Positions 7,031-12,794 of a stretch of 12,794 nucleotides of DNA are shown in pieces. A program made the position numbers and the translations under genes. The stretch is from Pedobacter sp. UBA1654 (lineage in GTDB: Bacteria; Bacteroidota; Bacteroidia; Sphingobacteriales; Sphingobacteriaceae): the NCBI GenBank assembly GCA_002320935.1, contig DCLG01000039.1, forward strand, positions 27,812 through 40,605. The letters run 5' to 3'. The notes beneath the pieces are model-generated. The model was not told the DNA's origin. It did not search any database and worked only from the letters and a program-made list of their open reading frames with translations. Each line of letters starts with the position of its first letter. The first letter of the stretch is position 1.

Positions 7031-8094
7031 ATGCGTCGAGTTCAACCGGAAAAACAACATCCGATAATTTACACAGCAAAATCTGTAGTATTTGTTTCAT
7101 TACTCTTTGTGATTAGTGGCCTGGTCTTCATCAGTTCCTGCTTAATTGGTAATGATGTGGTTCAGGCAGTTCATGAAAATCAACCGCGCCTGCAGCGTTT
7201 TGATGCCAATTGGAAAGCGCCACATGATTCGGAAATACCGGAAGGTCCGGCAGGTGAAGCCATCCGTTATGGAAGGGAGTTAATTGTAAATACCGGGCGC
7301 TATTTCGGGCCAAATGGAAAGATTGCAGCAGTTTCCAACGGTATGAATTGCCAGAACTGTCACCTAAATGCCGGCACGAAACCATTTGCAAATAACTACT
7401 CTGGTTTCTATGCAAATTACCCTAAAAAAGGTGCGCGATCAGGGAAAACGGATGAAGTGACTGACCGGATTTCTGATTGCTTCCAACGTAGCCTGAACGG
7501 CAAAATGCCTGATAAATCCAGCAAAGAAATTCAGGCGATGGTATCCTACTTCAAATGGGTGGGGCAGCGGGTAAAGAAAGGCGAGAAACCTGGAGGTACT
7601 GCCACTGAAAAGATTCCTTTTCTGGACCGCCCGGCAGATCCGGTACAAGGACTGTTGGTGTATTATAAGCATTGTAAAAGCTGTCACGGAGCGGGGGGTG
7701 CAGGTTTGAAGTCAAGCGATGGGCTGCACTATATTTATCCCCCGTTATGGGGGGAAACAGCTATAATGACGGTGCTGGTATGTATCGGTTAAGCAACTTT
7801 GCGGGCTTTGTAAAGAACAATATGCCTTACGGGGTAGATCACAATATGCCGGTACTAACAGATGAGGAAGCCTGGGATGTCGCAGCCTATGTTAACAGTC
7901 GGCCGAGACCACATCGTGAACAGCGCATGGATTATCCCGATCTCTCCAAAAAGCCGATAGATGCTCCATATGGTCCTTATCCCGACAATTTTCCGGAAGT
8001 GCAGCATAAATATGGTCCCTTTAAAGCAATTGTAGCTTATGCAGAACAGATTCGGGAAAGTAAGGCCGTTAACAAGGGGTTGACAAGGCCTTGA
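7031..8094 (+). pseudogene. Diheme lipoprotein cytochrome c, TsdA-like, interrupted by a one-base frameshift
   Basis: Homologous to thiosulfate dehydrogenase-type diheme cytochromes, which couple two thiosulfates to tetrathionate in the periplasm. The first frame (7031-7792) has a hydrophobic signal (about 16-36) ending in lipobox ISSC with C37. It then has heme 1 CQNCH (107-111), C150 in SDCFQRSLNG, matching the cysteine heme ligand of TsdA, and heme 2 CKSCH (215-219). At PPLWG (237-241) it meets six G (7749-7754) and drifts off to an early stop. The other frame continues correctly from GGNSYNDGAGMYR through NNMPYG, with the probable heme-2 methionine, and EAWDVAAYVNSRPRP to the TGA at 8092-8094. 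One extra G restores a 354-residue protein of normal length. It could be a sequencing error, a true pseudogene or a slippage-dependent gene. Thiosulfate as substrate is inferred from family features. The last codons lie in an 11-bp repeat array. Confidence 0.8.
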
Positions 8095-8171
8095 CAAGGT
8101 GTTAACAAGGTCTTGACTCGTCAATAGCCATGGTAAGCCCCTGTCAGCGCCTTGTATGGTCCTTGTTTAAT
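8068..8171. repeat. Inverted array of 11-bp repeats (four direct, three inverted units)
   Basis: Direct units of exactly 11 bp start at 8068, 8079, 8090 and 8101: gttaacaaggg, gttgacaaggc, cttgacaaggt, gttaacaaggt. A fifth partial unit (cttgac) starts at 8112. A short palindrome, TTGAC-TC-GTCAA (8113-8124), follows. Three units in reverse orientation with the same 11-bp spacing start at 8139 (CCCTGTCAGCG), 8150 (CCTTGTATGGT) and 8161 (CCTTGTTTAAT). The core is ACAAGG / CCTTGT. The array overlaps the last 27 bp of the cytochrome gene, including its stop codon. It could be a cooperative protein-binding array (about one helical turn per unit), a structured RNA/terminator-like element, or a dispersed genomic repeat. 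There is no transposase and no CRISPR-like spacer structure. Confidence 0.7.
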
Positions 8172-8240
8172 ACAGCTAAAGCACATCCATGTTGTTTTGC
8201 GATAAAGAAGTTACTTGCAAGGGATTATAAATTCGTGGTT

Positions 8241-8291
8241 TCAAGGCAAATAATACACACATTTGTCAATAATGACGCTCAAGGCAGATAA
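8241..8291. repeat. 13-bp direct repeat upstream of the GH43 gene
   Basis: TCAAGGCAAATAA (8241-8253) and TCAAGGCAGATAA (8279-8291) agree at 12 of 13 positions, 38 bp apart; the second ends 22 bp before the ATG at 8314. A weaker relative, CAAGGGATTATAA, is at 8217-8229. A possible weak promoter lies between and over them (TTTG at 8262-8265, TAACTTAA at 8289-8296). The pair may bind a regulator of the downstream glycosidase gene; this is inference. Confidence 0.35.
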
Positions 8292-8313
8292 CTTAAAATA
8301 AACTGAATTGTAA

Positions 8314-9390
8314 ATGAAGACCATTAAACCGCTATTTGTTGTAACAATCCTTGCCCTGCTGAGTACTTCAGTATTTGCTCAGAAAAAGAAAGCTTCCGGG
8401 AAATCCGGAAACCCGATTTTTCCAGGCTGGTATGCAGATCCTGAAGCCAGAATCTTTAACAAAACATATTGGGTGTATCCGACCTTTTCTGAAGAATATG
8501 GTGATCCTGAGAAGAGTAAACGAAAGCGAGCGCTTACGCCGGAGCAGGTGGCTTTACAGAAAAACACCATCAATCCACAGTACCTGAGACAAACCTTTCT
8601 GGATGCGTTTTCATCCAAAGATTTGGTGACCTGGAAAAAACATCCGTATGTGCTGGATATCAAAGATGTTAAATGGGCAGCTTATTCGATATGGGCGCCA
8701 TCAATTACTGAAAAAGATGGCAAGTACTACCTGTTTTTTGGCGCAAATGACATTCAGAATGATGATCAACTGGGCGGCATTGGTGTTGCAGTATCCGACA
8801 AACCAGAGGGACCTTTTGTAGATCATATCGGCAAACCGCTGATTGATAAGTTCCATAATGGAGCGCAGCCGATCGATCAGTTTGTTTTTAAAGACGTAGA
8901 CGGACAGTACTACTTGCTTTATGGCGGCTGGAAACACTGCAACATTGCAAAACTAAATGACGACTTTACGGGTTTTATTCCCTTTGATGATGGCACGGTT
9001 TTCAAATCCATAACACCGGAAAACTTTGTAGAAGGGGTCTTTATGATCGAACGTAAGGGTAAATATTACCTGATGTGGTCTGAAGGCGGCTGGATGGGGC
9101 CTGATTATAGCGTGGCCTATGCTGTGGCCGATTCGCCAATGGGACCATTTAAGCGTGTGGGCAAGATCCTGCAGCAGGATGCGGAGATTGCGAGAGGTGC
9201 TGGTCACCATTCAGTGATTAATACGCCGGGAACAGACGACTGGTACATCTTTTATCACCGGAGACCGCAGACCACCACGGTTGGGTATCATCGTGAAACC
9301 TGTGTTGACCGGATGTATTTCGATGAAAACGGTATGATCCTTCCTGTGAAGATCACAAATGAAGGCGTTGAAAGAAGGACGTTAAAATAA
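8314..9390 (+). CDS. Secreted glycoside hydrolase, family 43 type
   Basis: Likely an exported five-bladed beta-propeller glycosidase acting on arabinose- or xylose-containing plant or microbial glycans; the exact linkage cannot be read. Residues 1-22 are a classic signal peptide ending FA before Q23. The three expected catalytic acids are visible: D42 in GWYADPEA (general base), D188 in QPIDQFVF with DVDGQYYL following, and E240 in NFVEGVFMIE with GKYYLMW following (general acid). Repeated blade motifs such as DGKYYLFFGA and GTDDWYIFYH, and SSKDLVTWKKH, fit the fold. The 358 residues make one catalytic domain with no binding module. A basic insertion (about 62-95, KSKRKR then TPEQVALQK) interrupts the first blade and is unusual. 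The stop is 5 bp before the HAD phosphatase gene, so the two are probably co-transcribed. No SusC/SusD pair is in view. Confidence 0.88.
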   Translation: MKTIKPLFVVTILALLSTSVFAQKKKASGKSGNPIFPGWYADPEARIFNKTYWVYPTFSEEYGDPEKSKRKRALTPEQVALQKNTINPQYLRQTFLDAFSSKDLVTWKKHPYVLDIKDVKWAAYSIWAPSITEKDGKYYLFFGANDIQNDDQLGGIGVAVSDKPEGPFVDHIGKPLIDKFHNGAQPIDQFVFKDVDGQYYLLYGGWKHCNIAKLNDDFTGFIPFDDGTVFKSITPENFVEGVFMIERKGKYYLMWSEGGWMGPDYSVAYAVADSPMGPFKRVGKILQQDAEIARGAGHHSVINTPGTDDWYIFYHRRPQTTTVGYHRETCVDRMYFDENGMILPVKITNEGVERRTLK

Positions 9391-9395
9391 ACCTA

Positions 9396-10061
9396 ATGCA
9401 AAAACTAAAAGCAGTATTGTTTGACCTGGATGGTACGTTAATAGACTCTGAATATTTTCATTATACCTGCTGGATGGACATCCTTGGCACCTTTGATGTT
9501 TCTGTTCCTTATGATGAATGGGCGAAAACCTATGCCGGACACCCTTTGCCGGACAATTGCCGGGTTATCAAAGAGACTTTCAAGCTGGATATTGATCTGC
9601 AGGAGTTGATGGACTGGCGGGAACGTCTGAGTAGGGAAGGTTTTGCAACGAAGGACATCAGGCTAATGCCGTATGCCGAGGAGGCTTTAACATATTTTAA
9701 ACAAAAAGGCTTGAAGATTGCATTGGTAACGGCGAGTCCGAGGGATAACGTTAAAATTATTTTCGGTCGTAACGGGTTAGGCCGATACTTTGATGCGATG
9801 GTTACACGTACGGACGTAGAGCTAAGTAAACCTGATCCGGAGAGCTATCTGCAAGCTGTTGAGGTGCTCGGCGTGGAGAAAGAAGCCTGTTTGGCGTTTG
9901 AGGATACGTTGAATGGCATGCGCTCGGCTAAAGGTGCAGGCGTAACCTGTTATGCGATACAGCATGATGAGACGCAACATTCGCTTTTAAGTAATGCTGA
10001 TAAAATTTTCCTGACCCTGGATCAAGCTATTGAATCGCTTGAAGTGCAGGAGCTGGTATAA
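9396..10061 (+). CDS. HAD-superfamily hydrolase, beta-phosphoglucomutase/sugar-phosphatase-like
   Basis: Cytoplasmic phosphotransfer enzyme acting on a small phosphorylated metabolite, probably a sugar phosphate. All four HAD motifs are present in 221 residues: DLDGTLIDSE with nucleophile D10 and acid/base D12, VTAS with T112 (motif II), SKPDPE with K145 (motif III), and FEDTLNG with E169/D170 (motif IV). Residues about 16-85 form the helical cap of the beta-PGM/PGP subfamily. It starts 5 bp after the GH43 stop and is followed by a strong terminator, so it is the end of a two-gene unit and may handle a sugar phosphate derived from the glycosidase products. Mutase and phosphatase activities cannot be told apart from these motifs. 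Confidence 0.88.
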   Translation: MQKLKAVLFDLDGTLIDSEYFHYTCWMDILGTFDVSVPYDEWAKTYAGHPLPDNCRVIKETFKLDIDLQELMDWRERLSREGFATKDIRLMPYAEEALTYFKQKGLKIALVTASPRDNVKIIFGRNGLGRYFDAMVTRTDVELSKPDPESYLQAVEVLGVEKEACLAFEDTLNGMRSAKGAGVTCYAIQHDETQHSLLSNADKIFLTLDQAIESLEVQELV

Positions 10062-10083
10062 TTAAGCTTTTATATTGTATAAG

Positions 10084-10107
10084 AAAGGCCCGGATGTCCG
10101 GGCCTTT
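10084..10107. terminator. Bidirectional intrinsic terminator between HAD gene and purD
   Basis: Perfect 11-bp inverted repeat AAAGGCCCGGA / TCCGGGCCTTT with a 2-bp spacer, GC-rich in the core and ending in T residues on the plus strand (A-rich flank on the other side). It lies 22 bp after the HAD stop and 33 bp after the purD stop on the opposite strand, so it can end transcription of both convergent units. Confidence 0.88.
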
Positions 10108-10140
10108 TGTATTCAGGTTTGCCGCTTAGGCACGTTATGA

Positions 10141-11427
10141 TTAAGCCTTTGGATCATAGGAAAGATCGAATCCGATATCTTCTCTGAAATACTTACCGTC
10201 GAAGTAGATTCTTGCGGCATCTGCTGTTGCAGATTGTAAGGCATCAAAGAAGGTGTCCTGGAGGCTGGTGATGGCAATGACACGGCCGCCGTTGCTTTTT
10301 ACCTGTGCACCATCAGCAAGGGTTCCCGCGTGGAAAGCGATGGACTTCCGGATGTTTTCGATCCCAGTGATTGCTTTCCCTTTTTCGTAATTTCCTGGGT
10401 ATCCGCCTGCAACGATCATGATGGTTGCAGCACTTTTCTCACTGATCTTAAGTTCTACTTCATTCAGGCGTTTCGCTGCTGTCGCCTTGAATAATTCCAC
10501 CAGGTCTGTTTCAATGCGCGGAATTACACTCTCCGTTTCCGGATCACCCATTCTGCAGTTGTATTCAATTACAAAAGGCTTTTCATCAACTTTAATCAAA
10601 CCGAAGAAGATAAAGCCAGTGTAGTCGATGCCGTCTTTTTTCAACCCTTCAATGGTTGGTTTGATGATGTCCTCTTCTACTTCTTTCAGGAATTCAGGTG
10701 TTGCGAAAGGAACGGGTGATACAGAGCCCATTCCGCCAGTATTCAAACCAGAATCGCCTGCGCCAATACGTTTATAGTCTTTTGCTTCAGGCAGGATGAC
10801 GTAGTTGTCGCCATCCGTTAACACGAAAACAGATAACTCGATTCCTGAAAGGAATTGTTCTACCACAACCGTAGATCCGGCATCGCCGAATTTCCCGCTG
10901 AGCATGAGTTTTAGTTCTTCCTGTGCTTCTGCATTATTGTCGAGGATCAGTACCCCTTTACCAGCCGCTAAGCCATCTGCTTTAAGCACGATCGGCGTAG
11001 CATGGTGTTCAAGATAGGTTAAACCCTCTTCCAGCGTAGCTGCTGTAAAAGTTCTGGAGCCTGCAGTAGGGATGCCATGGCGTACCATGAACTGTTTAGA
11101 AAAATCCTTGCTGCCTTCCAGAATGGCACCTTCTTTTTTCGGGCCGATCACCGGGATGTGGGCAATTGTGCTGTCGTTTAAGAAGTAATCATGAATACCA
11201 TTAACCAGAGGTTCTTCGGGGCCAACAACCACCATTTCTATGTTTTCTTTAAGCACCAATGCCTTTACGGCAGCAAAATCATTGGGGTTTAAGGGCACGT
11301 TTTTGCCGTAAGCGGATGTACCCGCATTTCCGGGTGCAATAAATAGCGATGTACAAGCTTCAGATTGGCTAATCTTCCAGGCGAAAGCACTTTCTCGGCC
11401 GCCAGAACCTAATATTAAGATATTCAT
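10141..11427 (-). CDS. purD: Phosphoribosylamine-glycine ligase (GAR synthetase)
   Basis: Second step of de novo purine synthesis: joins glycine to 5-phosphoribosylamine using ATP, giving GAR, in the cytosol. The 428 residues match the usual PurD length. Visible features are LGSGGRE (6-12) and GPEEPLVNG (69-77) of the N-terminal domain, ATP-grasp segments LKADGLAAGKGV (148-159) and VVVEQFLSGIELSVF (187-201), and NTGGMG (229-234). The PurD signature RMGDPETE is at 292-299, and a C-terminal domain contains AGGYPGNYEKG. The frame is intact. The ATG at 11427 is supported by a -7 box ending 5 bp upstream. It stands alone, convergent with the HAD gene and divergent from secA, as is common for dispersed pur genes in Bacteroidota. 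No PurR-like or riboswitch element was recognised. Confidence 0.97.
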   Translation of the reverse strand: MNILILGSGGRESAFAWKISQSEACTSLFIAPGNAGTSAYGKNVPLNPNDFAAVKALVLKENIEMVVVGPEEPLVNGIHDYFLNDSTIAHIPVIGPKKEGAILEGSKDFSKQFMVRHGIPTAGSRTFTAATLEEGLTYLEHHATPIVLKADGLAAGKGVLILDNNAEAQEELKLMLSGKFGDAGSTVVVEQFLSGIELSVFVLTDGDNYVILPEAKDYKRIGAGDSGLNTGGMGSVSPVPFATPEFLKEVEEDIIKPTIEGLKKDGIDYTGFIFFGLIKVDEKPFVIEYNCRMGDPETESVIPRIETDLVELFKATAAKRLNEVELKISEKSAATIMIVAGGYPGNYEKGKAITGIENIRKSIAFHAGTLADGAQVKSNGGRVIAITSLQDTFFDALQSATADAARIYFDGKYFREDIGFDLSYDPKA

Positions 11428-11432
11428 ATGGA

Positions 11433-11440
11433 CAAAGATA
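11433..11440 (-). promoter_or_regulatory. -7 box TATCTTTG abutting the purD start codon
   Basis: On the minus strand an exact TAnnTTTG match ends 5 bp before the purD ATG, the same geometry as at the SulP gene. The transcript would begin at or very near the start codon. No TTTG is visible at -33. Confidence 0.5.
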
Positions 11441-11543
11441 CCGGTTTAAGGAACTTTATCCAGTTTATGTTTAATTAATGCAAATAATACAATTGCTGCC
11501 TCAACAAAGTACAGGATAATTCGTATTTTTAGCGCCACCAACT

Positions 11544-11571
11544 GCCATAATGACCTGCATTAGGCTATGGC
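11544..11571 (+). other. Imperfect hairpin in the secA leader
   Basis: GCCATA (11544-11549) pairs with TATGGC (11566-11571), and the 16-nt loop holds a further CCT/AGG pairing around GCATT. Flanking CCACC/GGTTG stretches may extend it imperfectly. It lies about 48 bp before the secA ATG, within the 191-bp purD-secA divergent region, and would be in the leader if transcription starts near the TATTTTTA element at 11524-11531. Confidence 0.25.
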
Positions 11572-11618
11572 GTGGTTGTTGTAATTTCATCAATTTTATA
11601 AAATATTAGGCATAAGAC

Positions 11619-12794
11619 ATGTTAGGATTTTTAACCAAGGTATTTGGAAGCAAGTCGGAAAGAGACATTAAGGCTGTCCAACCCCTTGTAATCAAAATAA
11701 ACGAAGAATACGCTAAATTATCGTCGCTCTCAAACGACGAACTTCGTTCAAAAACCGTTTACTTTAAGGATGTTATCTCAAAAGCGCTGTCGGATATAGA
11801 TGGCAAGATTAGTGATCTGAAAGCAAGTGCTGAAGGTTCTGAACTTGACCTTGCAGGCAAAACTGCGATCTATGATCAGGTTGATGCATTGGCAAAAGAC
11901 AGAGATAAAGAACTTGAAACCGTGTTGATGGATCTGCTTCCGCAGGCATTTGCAGTGGTAAAAGAGACTTCAAGACGTTTTACTGAGAACCAGTTTCTGG
12001 AAGTTACGGCAACGGAGTACGACCGTGATTATGCGGCGAGAAAAGCAAACGTTACCATTCAGGGCGACAAAGCAATATGGGCAAACCATTGGGATGCTGC
12101 CGGAAACGACGTGGTATGGAACATGGTGCACTATGATGTGCAGCTGATTGGTGGTATTGTATTGCACAGCGGTAAGATTGCGGAGATGGCTACGGGTGAG
12201 GGTAAAACCCTTGTAAGTACGCTTCCTGCTTACCTGAATGCACTGGCTGGTCAGGGTGTACACATTGTAACTGTGAACGATTACCTTGCACGACGTGACT
12301 CGGAGTGGAATGGTCCTTTGTTCGAATTCCATGGTTTACGTGTGGATTGTATTGATAGACACGAGCCGAATTCTGAAGCACGCAGAAGAGCGTATGCAGC
12401 AGACATCACTTACGGAACAAACAACGAGTTTGGTTTCGATTACCTGCGCGATAATATGTCTCAGACGCCGGGCCAGCTGGTACAGCGTAAGCTGCACTTT
12501 GCGATGGTCGATGAGGTCGATTCGGTGTTGATTGATGATGCACGTACACCATTGATCATCTCTGGACCGGTACCTTTCGGTGATCAGCATGAATTCTATG
12601 AGTTGAAACCACGTATTGAGCGTTTGGTTGCTGCACAAAAGGATTTTGTGTCCAAAGCATTAAATGATGCTAAAAAGTTAATTAACGAGGGTAAGACAGG
12701 TGCTGATGAAGGTGGATTGGCCTTACTTAGAGCACACCGCGGTTTACCAAAAAATAAAGCCTTAATCAAGTTCTTAAGCGAAGGGAGTGTTAAA
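11619..12794 (+). CDS. secA: Preprotein translocase ATPase SecA, N-terminal part (runs off the window)
   Basis: Motor ATPase that drives unfolded preproteins through SecYEG at the inner membrane. From the ATG at 11619, 392 codons stay open to the window end. The start [16 protein letters not shown] and [10 protein letters not shown] (38-46) are the classic SecA N-terminus. Nucleotide-binding domain 1 shows Walker A ATGEGKT (191-197), [11 protein letters not shown] (217-227), [13 protein letters not shown] (267-279) and Walker B VDEVDS (297-302), then [11 protein letters not shown] (306-316), which leads into the preprotein-crosslinking domain. Residues about 48-140 are longer than in E. coli SecA, in keeping with the extended SecA of Bacteroidota (about 1100 residues), so roughly 700 residues lie beyond. 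It is divergent from purD and no secM-like gene precedes it. Confidence 0.97.
   Translation, partial: MLGFLTKVFGSKSERDIKAVQPLVIKINEEYAKLSSLSNDELRSKTVYFKDVISKALSDIDGKISDLKASAEGSELDLAGKTAIYDQVDALAKDRDKELETVLMDLLPQAFAVVKETSRRFTENQFLEVTATEYDRDYAARKANVTIQGDKAIWANHWDAAGNDVVWNMVHYDVQLIGGIVLHSGKIAEMATGEGKTLVSTLPAYLNALAGQGVHIVTVNDYLARRDSEWNGPLFEFHGLRVDCIDRHEPNSEARRRAYAADITYGTNNEFGFDYLRDNMSQTPGQLVQRKLHFAMVDEVDSVLIDDARTPLIISGPVPFGDQHEFYELKPRIERLVAAQKDFVSKALNDAKKLINEGKTGADEGGLALLRAHRGLPKNKALIKFLSEGSVK

Noticed and set aside
7749..7756. Programmed -1 ribosomal frameshift site
   Set aside because: The zero-frame codons GGG GAA do not form a good slippery heptamer, since the A-site tRNA would mispair after slipping, and no strong downstream pseudoknot was evident; transcriptional slippage on G6 is not excluded.
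7747..8094. Separate small gene starting at the ATG at 7747
   Set aside because: Its product is the C-terminal half of a diheme cytochrome with no heme motif or signal of its own; it is the continuation of the upstream frame after a one-base slip.
8068..8171. CRISPR array
   Set aside because: The units are 11 bp and abut each other with no 25-40 bp unique spacers, the array contains both orientations, and no cas gene is nearby.
11970..12638. Minus-strand and alternate-frame open frames inside secA
   Set aside because: They overlap one continuous secA frame with Walker A, Walker B and other NBD1 motifs and show no features of their own.

Overview
The window looks like a chromosomal segment of a Bacteroidota bacterium, probably Sphingobacteriaceae (Pedobacter/Mucilaginibacter-like). 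The reasons are the moderate base composition, start regions with TAnnTTTG-type -7 boxes instead of strong Shine-Dalgarno sequences, and the N-terminal form of SecA. The genus is an inference; no rRNA or other marker is present.

Left part (1-3556, minus strand): three genes in one direction, transcribed from about 3556 towards 1. They are a CDP-glycerol/ribitol-type polyol-phosphate transferase (TagB/TagF family), a two-domain CDP-ribitol synthase (IspD-like cytidylyltransferase fused to a short-chain dehydrogenase, as in Haemophilus Bcs1/Acs1), and a family-4 glycosyltransferase cut by the window edge. Together they suggest that a ribitol-phosphate unit is made and attached to a surface glycan. 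A divergent second family-4 glycosyltransferase (3899-5083) lies across a 342-bp region with several inverted repeats and probably belongs to the same surface-polysaccharide locus.

Middle (5100-8313, plus strand): a SulP anion transporter with a STAS domain, then two damaged genes in a row. One is a DinB-family remnant missing its centre and carrying a frameshift. The other is a diheme, TsdA-like (thiosulfate dehydrogenase-type) lipoprotein cytochrome c, interrupted by a one-base frameshift in a run of six G. The 3' end of the cytochrome gene runs into an array of 11-bp repeats: four direct units, a short turn, then three inverted units.

Right part (8314-12794): a secreted GH43-type glycosidase and a HAD phosphatase/phosphomutase form a two-gene unit. 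It ends at a strong bidirectional terminator shared with the convergent purD (purine synthesis). Divergent from purD is secA, cut by the window end. I saw no tRNA, rRNA, CRISPR array or transposase.

The observations most worth following up are the ribitol-phosphate module in a Gram-negative, the 11-bp inverted array, the patch of gene decay beside it, and -7 boxes so close to the start codons of the SulP gene and purD that the transcripts should be leaderless or nearly so.
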